Below, in pieces: positions 18,047-27,769 of a stretch of 39,282 nt of DNA. The stretch is taken from IMG/VR virus record IMGVR_UViG_3300037468_000340, positions 1 through 39,282 of that record. The stretch is one strand, 5' to 3'. The position numbers and the translations under genes were made by a program. The stretch comes from a virus. The notes under the pieces are model-generated. The model did not search any database. It had not been told where the DNA came from and saw nothing but the letters and a program-made list of their open reading frames with translations. The number at the start of each line of letters is the position of its first letter. Position 1 is the stretch's first letter.

Positions 18047-19090
18047 ATGTCATTAGGATTAACTAATATTACAATATCAGATGTAAAAACAGAAATAGGT
18101 AGTTCATCTAATTCTGTATCTGCTTTAGTTGGAGCGCCTGGATTAAATAAATATTCATTTTATGCTCCAGGTAGTTTGGCTGTAGATGCGAGTAAAAATG
18201 TTACGTTAACACCACCAACATCAAATTATAAATTGGGTGATTTTAGAAGCTATAATGATTCAGCATTAACTCCGTCAGCACAAGTAGATTATACTCAAAA
18301 CTGGGGTCCTAGTGCTGCAGACTTTGATTTTGCAGTATCTTGGTTTCCTCAAAATATGAATATAAAAGCTTTTGTTGAACCAGCAGATTATGTTACTATG
18401 GATTTTTATCCTACTTCTTTAGATAGAACAAATGAAACAAATCTTATTAAACGTCAATGCGCATCAATTTTATATGATGATATTATTCCATTAGCTGGAC
18501 ACACGAGACAAGTAACTAAACAAGCTTATTCAACACAAGCACCTGTTTGGGTTTATTCTTATCCCACAGGAGGTTTATCAGATCCTGATACATCAATATA
18601 TATGGAAACATATATATCTGATTTAACAAGTGTTAAAAAAATAAATTTAGGAATAAGAAATAACAATTACACTACAATTAAATTTCATAAGAATCAAATA
18701 CCATATATTTATGGTGGCGGTAATGTTCCATATCATCCTTCGGGATGGACTTCGGTTTTTCCAGAAGTATCTATTTCTTCTACACCGGTTTGTTCTTTTG
18801 CACCACAATTAGATATGACATTTGGATCAAGCACTATTGATTTTTATATTGTTGCACGAGGAATATATGGTCTACAACAAAAAATAATAGATGTTACAGA
18901 TTGTTCTGTAATGTTAACTATAGATGGCAGTACACAAAAACTTTATTCTGGACCAATTAGTTATTCTGCGGGTACACATATTGATACTACGTTATCTATT
19001 AGTGGAGGAACTTGGGCTTATGATGATATAGGAGCTATAACATTAGTTGATTGTGAATTTAATGATAATGCTTCAACAAATTGTACATAA
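18047..19090 (+). CDS. Virion structural protein, unknown role
   Basis: 347 residues beginning MSLGLTNITISDVKTEIG and rich in Ser, Thr and aromatic residues. There are no transmembrane segments, coiled coil or catalytic motif. The N-terminal helix followed by GAPGLNKYSFYAPGSL gives it the look of a tail or fibre-associated structural protein. Only 4 nt separate it from the fibre gene upstream, so the two are surely co-transcribed and probably functionally linked. The C-terminal third is beta-rich and ends in a short Cys-containing stretch (LVDCEFNDN...NCT). I do not recognise a named family. Confidence 0.55.
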   Translation: MSLGLTNITISDVKTEIGSSSNSVSALVGAPGLNKYSFYAPGSLAVDASKNVTLTPPTSNYKLGDFRSYNDSALTPSAQVDYTQNWGPSAADFDFAVSWFPQNMNIKAFVEPADYVTMDFYPTSLDRTNETNLIKRQCASILYDDIIPLAGHTRQVTKQAYSTQAPVWVYSYPTGGLSDPDTSIYMETYISDLTSVKKINLGIRNNNYTTIKFHKNQIPYIYGGGNVPYHPSGWTSVFPEVSISSTPVCSFAPQLDMTFGSSTIDFYIVARGIYGLQQKIIDVTDCSVMLTIDGSTQKLYSGPISYSAGTHIDTTLSISGGTWAYDDIGAITLVDCEFNDNASTNCT

Positions 19091-19115
19091 TATAAATAAA
19101 AATTAAAATTAAAAT

Positions 19116-20285
19116 ATGGCAAATGTAAATTCTTTTAGTGAAGTTGTAGACGTACTTGTAGAACAAGTTAATATTGCACTAGAATCTATGGTTAAATTAA
19201 ATGAAAGCATAACTACGCAAGATGATACGGTTGTTATGTCTATAGAACAAACTAATCCACTTACAGGTGATCCTTCTACTGTATATTATTCATTACCTTC
19301 ATATAATAATGTTATTAATAAAGTTAATGCATTAGCACAAACAATGGATACATTTGTTAAAGGAGAAGGTGTTGTTTTATTAAATGACGGAACTTATCGT
19401 AAAGTAACCACTATTCCTGTTGCAATATCACCCAATAAAATAACTGGTATTAACGCACCTACTAAATTTAAAACTAGAAGTAATTGGTTTTTTGAATCAA
19501 TGATGTCTCCACAACTTATTGTTTCTTTTAATCTTAAAGATAAAATTGATGACAGGTCAGATAGAGTTGTAGTTAAAAGAGTTATTTTTGATAACTCTAG
19601 TGACGAAGAAACACAGTGGTTTTTAGATTATATAGGCAGTGTTGAAAGAACATATTATGAAACGATAACTTATCTTACAGAACAAGGAAAAAAATATTGG
19701 GAAGATGAAGAACTTCAAAATCTTCCTCTTGCTACCGAGCCATTTACAGGGTATTTTGTAATAACGGATAAACAAACTATATCCGGAAAAGAATGGTATT
19801 ATCTCGATACATTTTACTATGGTCAAACTACAGATCAAATTTTGCTTAAAAACCATCAGTTGACAATGGGAGATACTCTTCGTTATGGAAATTCTATTTG
19901 GAAAATAGATGATATTAATTTAAGTCAAAATAGAATTCATGTTATTCCAACTGTAGGTATGGACCATCCAACTATTAACAATACATTTGAAATTTATAAT
20001 GCACCATTTTCAACTAAAATATTAGATATTCCTGTCGGTTTTAATGAATGTAATATAATTTTTATAAAAGGTGTTAATGATGATTTTAATATCATAGGTG
20101 ATGATTGGAGTAATGGAATATCATTTTATACAAATTATTTAATAATTGATGGTGGAAATTTAACTTTTGAAGATTATTATAATAATTATGTATCAGATTT
20201 TGGAAGACAATTAGAAGGACAAGCAAAAGAGAAATTTATTCCTGCATTTTTTGGAGAAGTTCCTGATGCACCAGTAATAAGTTAA
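19116..20285 (+). CDS. Virion structural protein, probable tail/baseplate component
   Basis: 389 residues. The first ~110 are largely helical (SFSEVVDVLVEQVNIALESM, then YNNVINKVNALAQTMDTFVK), like the shaft of a trimeric tail or baseplate protein. The remainder is mixed alpha/beta. The protein ends FGEVPDAPVIS, a sequence that looks like the entry strand of a fibronectin-III-type domain, and the next gene carries such a domain. It is followed after 21 nt by that gene. The A-rich leader (about 19091-19115) has no Shine-Dalgarno. I infer a structural role from context and composition only. Confidence 0.5.
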   Translation: MANVNSFSEVVDVLVEQVNIALESMVKLNESITTQDDTVVMSIEQTNPLTGDPSTVYYSLPSYNNVINKVNALAQTMDTFVKGEGVVLLNDGTYRKVTTIPVAISPNKITGINAPTKFKTRSNWFFESMMSPQLIVSFNLKDKIDDRSDRVVVKRVIFDNSSDEETQWFLDYIGSVERTYYETITYLTEQGKKYWEDEELQNLPLATEPFTGYFVITDKQTISGKEWYYLDTFYYGQTTDQILLKNHQLTMGDTLRYGNSIWKIDDINLSQNRIHVIPTVGMDHPTINNTFEIYNAPFSTKILDIPVGFNECNIIFIKGVNDDFNIIGDDWSNGISFYTNYLIIDGGNLTFEDYYNNYVSDFGRQLEGQAKEKFIPAFFGEVPDAPVIS

Positions 20286-20306
20286 AAATAATTAAAAATA
20301 AATATC

Positions 20307-21443
20307 ATGGCAAATAATTTTTTTAAAGTTGTACAAATAAATACTCAATTAAATGCAGCTCTTGATACTGAAGCTATTAAGAATACTCAAACACAAATTG
20401 AAAGTACTAAAACAATCATTAATAGTTTAAAAACTACAATTGCAGATCAAAAGGCACAATTAGTTGAGTTAACTGATGTTGGACAAAGAGCAGATTTAAA
20501 TGCTAAGATTACTGCAAATATCAACGATTTGTCAAAGAAAACTATCGAATATCAATCTTTGGTTAGATCACTTGCAACTGTTGCATATGAAAATTCGGCA
20601 GTAATAGCAGAACCAAAATATCGTGTGCGTGGGTTTTTTCCAATCCCTGAACCTAAAGGAAATCCCCCACAACAAATTGTTCAATTTGAATATGCATATC
20701 GTTATCTAAGATTAGATAATACAGGAAATCCATTAGAGACATTTCAACACACAGATCCTTCTTCAGGACAAGTAATGCGAGGAGTATTTACAGATTGGGT
20801 AATAGTACAAACAATAGCCAAACAAAAAGTCTATGATGCATCTTCTGGAACTTATACATGGATTGTTGAAAATATTGCAGATGGTGAAGTTAATAACATA
20901 AATCAAGTAGATATTCCAATAAGAAAAGGAGAAAAAGTAGAACTTAAAATACGATCAATATCCGAAGCGGGCTGGCCATTAAACCCATTAAAATCTTCCT
21001 GGTCAAATACTATTATTATTGATTTTCCTTCAAATATTGAAGGATCGGATCAAGTTGTAAATATCTTAAAAGATGCTACAGTTGAAGAAGAAACTATAAA
21101 ATTAGATGAAACTTTATCTGCAGCAGGAGTTCCTACACATGTAGCAGATAGTGTTCCAAATCCAAATTCAGGAACAGGCACATATTTTAAACATCAAGCG
21201 GTTAATCTTGCATATGATCTTAAAACAAAGGATATTACAGGAATAATAAGTGAAGTTAAAACGACAGATTTACAAAGTCAACTTGAAAATTTATCGCCAT
21301 ATACATATGTAACTCTTACTAGACCAAATTCAGCTACACATTCAGATCCACAAATTACAGGAACATTACAACAATTGTTACAAGCAATTATAAATATAGA
21401 TCCATCTATTTATGATGAATTTAGAGATATTATACAACCATAA
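20307..21443 (+). CDS. Virion structural protein with coiled coil and FN3-like domain
   Basis: 378 residues. Residues ~10-95 form a predicted coiled coil (QTQIESTKTIINSLKTTIAD...AKITANINDLSKKTIEYQ). Residues ~105-250 resemble a fibronectin-III-like module: FEYAYRYLRLD, a WIV strand, DIPIRKGEKVELKIRSISEA and WSNTIIIDFP. Similar modules occur in tail-tip and baseplate proteins that display fibres. The C-terminal ~120 residues include a beta strand pair (YTYVTLTRPN) and a helical end (LQQLLQAIINID). It sits in a tight run of structural genes (21 nt before, 12 nt after). Inferred role: tail-tip or baseplate connector. Confidence 0.55.
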   Translation: MANNFFKVVQINTQLNAALDTEAIKNTQTQIESTKTIINSLKTTIADQKAQLVELTDVGQRADLNAKITANINDLSKKTIEYQSLVRSLATVAYENSAVIAEPKYRVRGFFPIPEPKGNPPQQIVQFEYAYRYLRLDNTGNPLETFQHTDPSSGQVMRGVFTDWVIVQTIAKQKVYDASSGTYTWIVENIADGEVNNINQVDIPIRKGEKVELKIRSISEAGWPLNPLKSSWSNTIIIDFPSNIEGSDQVVNILKDATVEEETIKLDETLSAAGVPTHVADSVPNPNSGTGTYFKHQAVNLAYDLKTKDITGIISEVKTTDLQSQLENLSPYTYVTLTRPNSATHSDPQITGTLQQLLQAIINIDPSIYDEFRDIIQP

Positions 21444-21455
21444 TAAAAATAAAAT

Positions 21456-24400
21456 ATGAAGCAATTCAATAATACCGTTATATTAACAACAAAAAACCCA
21501 GAAGCGTTTTTAAATTTTACTTTTGATGCATGTGAATACTGGATAATTCCAGATTGTTGTATAGGTACCAAAATATTATATGTTAATGGATTAGATGTTA
21601 ATTCTTATAATAGTTATGGAGAGCCTTCATTAGGATATGCTGTATTATTAGATGCTACAAACAACATTGCGTCATTTCATGTTTATACTGATATTAATTA
21701 TAAATTTGATACAAATCTTATATTTCATTTTTATGATTCAAGTTCTTTAACTTCAGATGTATCTACACATGATGTTTCAATTTTAAATAGACCGTATATT
21801 GTTGAACAAGGATCTTTTAATTTTTATGATAATGATAATATTCTTGTTGATGATGAAGCATCGTATATGTTATTACGTACAAATCCTAAATTTACGGGAA
21901 ATATAAAATTATATGTAGATACAAGTGATAATATGTTTTTAGATACATTTAAAATTTCAGATATATTATCAAACAAAAAATATCGTAAACAAAAGGTTTC
22001 AGCAAATAGTATATTATCAAGTGATGTAAGAAATATATTCTCAACATTACCTTTGGGTGAATTATACAGAGTAGATTCTGCAAATACACTTTCTATTTCT
22101 ATTCCCAAAACAGAATTAAAAGATCAATATATTACTACATATAATTATGGTGCTGCTCTATTAAAAGATGAACTATATTCAGAAGATAATGGTATCCTTG
22201 CACCACTTTGGTTAAATTCAAAATTACCTGATTATTTTGCATTATTTAGATTAAATGGTGTTTATAACGCTGAAACATATGACGGATCTTCACTTGAAAA
22301 TTTAGCATCAAAATATTTAGAACAAAGTGATTTGATAAGAAGTTGGAGTTTAAAATCAGATGCACCAATTGGCAAATATTTAACAACACACCTTAATGAT
22401 GTTGTTAAAATTCAGTCACCTGTATTTTTATCATTAACAGATCCAGATGCAAATGAATCTGATCCCAATACATGGTATGGGATAGCAGTAGATAAAGGTG
22501 TTATTACTGGGAGATCTGAAACTACATATTTTTTTAATCAAACAACTAATAATTACACTGATTTAAATGCATTTGTGTCACAAGGGTTTGAGAGAAACAC
22601 TCTATTATGCCCTAATATGTTAAATCTAGAATTTATTTTTAGTGATGAAGATGTTAGTTTATATACAATGAGTAGATATTTTGGTTTTTACTTAACAGAG
22701 AATATATTATATAAAATTGCATATTATGCTAACATATCAACAGGTGCTATTGAAATTTTATCATTAGATGGTAAAGATAGTAGTGTATTTATGAATTCTT
22801 CAATATTTGATGCAAGTGGAAATATTATAAATGAATATACAAATAGAATTTTTGTTATTAATGATGGAAATCAATTACATAGATTTACTAATGTTAATCA
22901 GATAAATGACACTATTGCAAATCAATATTTAAGTTCACCATATCAAAATATATTTAGTGTTGATGTTGAACAAACAAATATAAATCCTTTTATGATATTA
23001 ACTCTTAATAATCTTTTAGATGAAGGAGAACATTTAAGAGTTATAAATAAAACACAAAATATAATATGGGAAGTTTATGGTGTTAATGCAAGTTCATATA
23101 CATGTGATAAATATTGTTCGGTTACGTTAGATGTAAGTGACCATCATCCTATAGTTTATCGTACATATTTTAATACATATGGAACTATATCTCAACAAAT
23201 TAGAGAATTAGAATTAGCATTTGACAGGTTTGAAGATTATGAACAAGCACAATTTAGATCAGGAATACGAGGAAGTAATTGGGTATCTATTATTCTTAAT
23301 GATAATGCAAATCCAGATGAAGAATGGTTATTTCAAAGAATAACTAGTTCAACTAGAAATAATTATAATGATCCTTCAACTTCATTTAATAATGCTGGAA
23401 AACCTGAAGATATAACATTTTTTGGAAGATTTACACCAAGTGCAAGTGATTTTGAAGTAGTTACGTATGATGCTTCTTATGGACCAATAGATTTTGAATT
23501 ATATGGTGATCGCCAAAGCATAACTATTAATTTTATTAATAGAGGTAATAACAATTTATATAGTTTTGATTCTTCGAAAAATGTATTAGATAAATTTGAA
23601 GATCCTACACTTTATCAAGGTGCAGATGGATGGTATAGAAAAATTTCAGAATTTGATGTTTCAAATAACTCGTATTTGTATGTAAAAGATCCTTTGCATA
23701 TGCATGATAATGTGTTAGTAATGACTACTGGAGAAATACAAATAGCTCAAAATAAATTTAATGCTTATAAAATATGGCCACTTAATATTTCTTTAATGGG
23801 TATAAATCCTGTTAAAGATATTGATTATACTGTTTATGATTCCTGTTTAGGATTTAGAAGTCAATATTATTATAATAGAGAAGATGATATAAGTACTTAC
23901 AGTATTTCAATAAAAGCTGGATCTTCACATACATTAGATATTCCTGGTTCATATATTATTAAATATGGAACTGTTGATATTACACAAAACGGAGTAACTA
24001 CATCTTATAGTGATTCATCTATATTTAATACATTTGATAATAGTGTATACCTTTTAGCTACGTCAAACACAAGTATAACATATGCAGTATTAGATGGTTC
24101 ACATAATTATACAGGTTGTGATACATCTGTTTCTGAGGAATATATATCAGATTATTATGATTCTAGTGTTTTATTAAAATATGGATTAACTGTACCTTTA
24201 GTTTCTAAATGGGTTGGATGTGGTACAGATACTAGAAACAATCCATTAAGATTGATATTAAATTCTTCTTCTAATTTTATTGCTCAGGGTGAAAATCAAG
24301 AAATTTCATTTCCATCTTTTAAATATTTAACACCCGGTGAAAGAGCATGGGAATTTTATACATTTTATGATATTAACGATGTTCTTCAAGATGGATCAAC

Positions 24401-26090
24401 ATATTTAACATTTAAAGAAGCTATGTTACAATATCCATACACTGATTATTTTTCAAAATTAGTGTATTCAAATTATAATGTTGCTGGAACAAATTCTCGT
24501 TCATCTATACTTTATTATAATGGATATAAAAATACATTAGATACTCTTTTAACTGGATTAAATATTTCTATTAAGGTCAATAATAATGCTAAAAATACAT
24601 TTGACGTTAAAAAATATGATAGATATAGGTTTTCATTTATTTCTTCACCATCAAAAAATAAAAGTGATAAACACCCAATTGAAGTTATAATAAATGAGAA
24701 TACTGGAACTATTTTAATGATATGGTATCAAGGTAATGATGAATTAAATTACAATATGAGATATTCTTCATTTTTACCAGGTAAATCATTATTAGATCCA
24801 ACAAATAGTGGATTTATTACAGGAACACTGATTGATTCATCTTATTATTCATTTATTAAGACTCCATATTATGTAAATAATATGAGTATTGTAAGAAATA
24901 AAATCAATATATATGATCATCAATCTACTTATGATTCAAGTATAGCAAGACCATATGCACAATTAAATAAAAATTTAAATAGTTATCATTCTATTTGGAA
25001 CGCATTTGGTAATAATTTAACTACAGGTGTTTCTTTTGTTGCACCAAAATCTTACAATACATTTAAACAATATATAGATTATCAATATGTTCCAAATAGT
25101 AATACATTAAACAATAATGTTACTAATTATGGATATCGTTATAATAGTAATCAAAATTTATATAAGAATAATACAACTAATTTAGAAACTTTAAAATATT
25201 TATTGAATCAAACCCGTGTTAATGTAATATATTACATATTAAGAGGTGATTATTTATTCACAACATATGATTTTATGGGTGTAAATCCATTTGCAATAAA
25301 TATTAATTCACCAAGAAACTATGAAAATATGTACACATATAACGGATGGTTTAAACCAAAATTTAATTCAATATTAGGATTTAATACAAATGAAGAATCA
25401 GATTTAATAGATATTGTTGATAGAGATTTTATGTTTAGTAATACTAATTTATTATCTTATAATGATATTCCTCAATTATGGTATAATAAGGTTGTTTCAA
25501 CTGTTTCTTCGGCGGATGTAGCTGCAGGAAACGCAATATCTTATGTCACAAATTATAATGTGTTTAAATCTTTATGGGATGATGATTATTATATACAAGA
25601 TTCAATACCATTATCTGGATATAGATCTTCTTATGAATTGCCATCATTTTTTGGATCAAAATTACCTAAATTACCAAATGAAATAATATTAGAAAATTGG
25701 AATATATCTATAGCAACAACAACTGAAACATCGTCTGAAATAACATTATTATTTAATTTAACTAATGCAATTTCAAACAAATTCATATCAAATCTTACCT
25801 TTACAAGTAACTGGGTGGGATTTAGCAATATAGATATTAATTCATATATAAAAAATAATATTATTACATATTATAATGTGAGTCAACCTAAAATAAAAGT
25901 AGATTTTTACTATAAATCTTATGATGGACAATTATTACATTATGCATATGATTCAGCTTTTATTAATGATGGTAAACAAAATTTTAATGGACAATTAATA
26001 TATGAAAATGATGAATATACATATAAAATAATAATTCCTAAAACTGGAAGTTTTTCATATTTTATAAAATTTACATTAACTGAAAAATAA
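21456..26090 (+). CDS. Very large conserved-type virion protein, unknown role
   Basis: 1544 residues, apparently a single-copy architecture with no tandem repeats. It is rich in Tyr, Asn, Asp and Ser and predicted mainly beta. Recognisable stretches include MLLRTNPKFTGNIKLYVDTS near residue 138, GILAPLWLNSKLPDYFALFR near 246 and GSNWVSIILND near 606. There is no catalytic signature or membrane segment. Its size and position among tail genes suggest a baseplate, tail-tip or tail-sheath-associated scaffold. The gene begins 12 nt after its neighbour behind the A-rich leader AATAAAAATAAAAT. I cannot assign a family. Confidence 0.55.
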   Translation: MKQFNNTVILTTKNPEAFLNFTFDACEYWIIPDCCIGTKILYVNGLDVNSYNSYGEPSLGYAVLLDATNNIASFHVYTDINYKFDTNLIFHFYDSSSLTSDVSTHDVSILNRPYIVEQGSFNFYDNDNILVDDEASYMLLRTNPKFTGNIKLYVDTSDNMFLDTFKISDILSNKKYRKQKVSANSILSSDVRNIFSTLPLGELYRVDSANTLSISIPKTELKDQYITTYNYGAALLKDELYSEDNGILAPLWLNSKLPDYFALFRLNGVYNAETYDGSSLENLASKYLEQSDLIRSWSLKSDAPIGKYLTTHLNDVVKIQSPVFLSLTDPDANESDPNTWYGIAVDKGVITGRSETTYFFNQTTNNYTDLNAFVSQGFERNTLLCPNMLNLEFIFSDEDVSLYTMSRYFGFYLTENILYKIAYYANISTGAIEILSLDGKDSSVFMNSSIFDASGNIINEYTNRIFVINDGNQLHRFTNVNQINDTIANQYLSSPYQNIFSVDVEQTNINPFMILTLNNLLDEGEHLRVINKTQNIIWEVYGVNASSYTCDKYCSVTLDVSDHHPIVYRTYFNTYGTISQQIRELELAFDRFEDYEQAQFRSGIRGSNWVSIILNDNANPDEEWLFQRITSSTRNNYNDPSTSFNNAGKPEDITFFGRFTPSASDFEVVTYDASYGPIDFELYGDRQSITINFINRGNNNLYSFDSSKNVLDKFEDPTLYQGADGWYRKISEFDVSNNSYLYVKDPLHMHDNVLVMTTGEIQIAQNKFNAYKIWPLNISLMGINPVKDIDYTVYDSCLGFRSQYYYNREDDISTYSISIKAGSSHTLDIPGSYIIKYGTVDITQNGVTTSYSDSSIFNTFDNSVYLLATSNTSITYAVLDGSHNYTGCDTSVSEEYISDYYDSSVLLKYGLTVPLVSKWVGCGTDTRNNPLRLILNSSSNFIAQGENQEISFPSFKYLTPGERAWEFYTFYDINDVLQDGSTYLTFKEAMLQYPYTDYFSKLVYSNYNVAGTNSRSSILYYNGYKNTLDTLLTGLNISIKVNNNAKNTFDVKKYDRYRFSFISSPSKNKSDKHPIEVIINENTGTILMIWYQGNDELNYNMRYSSFLPGKSLLDPTNSGFITGTLIDSSYYSFIKTPYYVNNMSIVRNKINIYDHQSTYDSSIARPYAQLNKNLNSYHSIWNAFGNNLTTGVSFVAPKSYNTFKQYIDYQYVPNSNTLNNNVTNYGYRYNSNQNLYKNNTTNLETLKYLLNQTRVNVIYYILRGDYLFTTYDFMGVNPFAININSPRNYENMYTYNGWFKPKFNSILGFNTNEESDLIDIVDRDFMFSNTNLLSYNDIPQLWYNKVVSTVSSADVAAGNAISYVTNYNVFKSLWDDDYYIQDSIPLSGYRSSYELPSFFGSKLPKLPNEIILENWNISIATTTETSSEITLLFNLTNAISNKFISNLTFTSNWVGFSNIDINSYIKNNIITYYNVSQPKIKVDFYYKSYDGQLLHYAYDSAFINDGKQNFNGQLIYENDEYTYKIIIPKTGSFSYFIKFTLTEK

Positions 26091-26113
26091 AAATATATAA
26101 ATAAACTACACAC

Positions 26114-27739
26114 ATGAATTTTGAATATTCATCAGGGTTACTAGGATACGGTATTAAAGGAGCAGATGGATCTGAAGGATTATCTGGTATGTCATTATAT
26201 TTTACAGATTATGATCCATATGTTGATTTTGTAATTATTGCTACTGCTATTAATAATAACGAAACATTAATATCATCTATGCCAAGTGGAACAAAATTAC
26301 CAGGTGGAAGAAATTATGTTAATGGTGATTTGTTTGTAGATGCAAGAGGTCAAATATGGGTTATTAATGATACAACAAAAAGATACTCAATAACTCCCGG
26401 TAAATTAATGACAGGTGATTATTTTATTACAGATGGTGCTGTTACAACAAACGGTTTTTTTAGATATTGGAATTCAGATGCATCTGTCAAATACATTATA
26501 GATTCAGTTCATTCCAAAACAGCTAAACCTAATTATACATCATTACCAAATCAAATTTATGGAGTACTACCTAAAAATTTTGTACGTATAGAATATTGTG
26601 ATGTTGTAAATTCTTTACGTAATGCATTTACTGTTTATTCTGCTGGTGAAATGGAACTTGATGATGATCATAAATCATTTGCAATAGTCAGAGAATTATC
26701 TGGTAATACATTTAGAATAGGTAATATTAATGAATCTAATAGTGTAAGACAATCAAACATATGTTTCGATGTATCTTCATTAAAGAAAAACAGCGTTTTA
26801 ATAGGTGTTAATACACCTACAGGTGAAATATTATCAAATTCTGAAATTAGAAGTAACAGTTTATTTAGAAATATTTTTAATCCTGCTCCTAATTCATTTA
26901 TAGCATCATCAAATACTACTGATGCATCTATTGCATGGATTTTATCTGATTTCACAACAGATCCATGCATATATGCAGATTTATATTTATATGAAAAAAG
27001 TCCTGTAGATATAGAATCTAATAGAATAAAAGTATTTCATAATTTAGATTCTAGTGGATATGTGAATCTTTCTAATGTGGTTTTAGACACAGTTTATGGA
27101 TATTATATAAGTATTAATAAGGATGGCTGGATAAGAAAATCGTTAGTTAAAGAAGTTAAAATAGGTGAAGGAATTAAAACATTAACTATAACTGCACCTG
27201 TATCTAAAATTTTAGATGTATCAGCTAATGGTTCAATTAATGGAGCAACAACATATAATTTACAATTTGTAACCAATTCTTCTAATTGGAGTACAACAGC
27301 TGATTCTTGGATCAAACGAATACCTGTATCGGGTGATTGGCTATCTACTGCAACTGATGTTAGTGTAGATGTAAATACCGGAGGATATAGAGAAGGAAAT
27401 ATATATGTAACTTCAGGCCCACTTGTTGAATCTGTATTAGTTAGACAAGATTCTGGATTACCATATTTAATGAGTTCTCCTTCACACATTAGATTTAATC
27501 AATTTGGAGGAGTATATCCTACATATTCAAATATGATAAGAGTTAAAACATCTGCTGATGTTACATGGGAAGCATCTACACCTGATAGTTGGATAAATAT
27601 TGTTAATTATGTTGGACCTGTAACTAATAGTGGAACTTTTTCAATTTTAGTAAGTCCAGGAGATAATTCATTGGGTATGGTTTATGTATATTCAACTGAT
27701 ATTAGTACACATGTATATGTTATTAGACAAACTATATAA
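26114..27739 (+). CDS. Tail-associated protein with BACON-like C-terminal domains (paralogue 1)
   Basis: 541 residues. A short collagen-like N-terminus (GYGIKGADGSEGLSGMS) leads into MSLYFTDYDP and a ~250-residue domain shared with the next gene, including NQIYGVLP, FVRIEYCDV, FTVYSAGEM and NTFRIGNI. The C-terminal ~190 residues contain two Ig-like units with the look of BACON domains: a variable strand, SSNWSTTADSWIK, an acidic bend, and a closing VLVRQDSG or VYVIRQT strand. BACON domains are common in Bacteroidota carbohydrate-active proteins and in crAss-like phage tail proteins, and may bind glycans or mucin. Inferred role: tail protein contributing to surface binding. Confidence 0.6.
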   Translation: MNFEYSSGLLGYGIKGADGSEGLSGMSLYFTDYDPYVDFVIIATAINNNETLISSMPSGTKLPGGRNYVNGDLFVDARGQIWVINDTTKRYSITPGKLMTGDYFITDGAVTTNGFFRYWNSDASVKYIIDSVHSKTAKPNYTSLPNQIYGVLPKNFVRIEYCDVVNSLRNAFTVYSAGEMELDDDHKSFAIVRELSGNTFRIGNINESNSVRQSNICFDVSSLKKNSVLIGVNTPTGEILSNSEIRSNSLFRNIFNPAPNSFIASSNTTDASIAWILSDFTTDPCIYADLYLYEKSPVDIESNRIKVFHNLDSSGYVNLSNVVLDTVYGYYISINKDGWIRKSLVKEVKIGEGIKTLTITAPVSKILDVSANGSINGATTYNLQFVTNSSNWSTTADSWIKRIPVSGDWLSTATDVSVDVNTGGYREGNIYVTSGPLVESVLVRQDSGLPYLMSSPSHIRFNQFGGVYPTYSNMIRVKTSADVTWEASTPDSWINIVNYVGPVTNSGTFSILVSPGDNSLGMVYVYSTDISTHVYVIRQTI

Positions 27740-27769
27740 AAATAAAATATATAAAATATAGAATATATT

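Noticed and set aside
26096-26103. TATAAATA as a T4-type late promoter (also at 19091-19098)
   Set aside because: In DNA this rich in A/T the octamer is expected by chance. The sites lie 10-17 nt before start codons and are not seen before most other genes.
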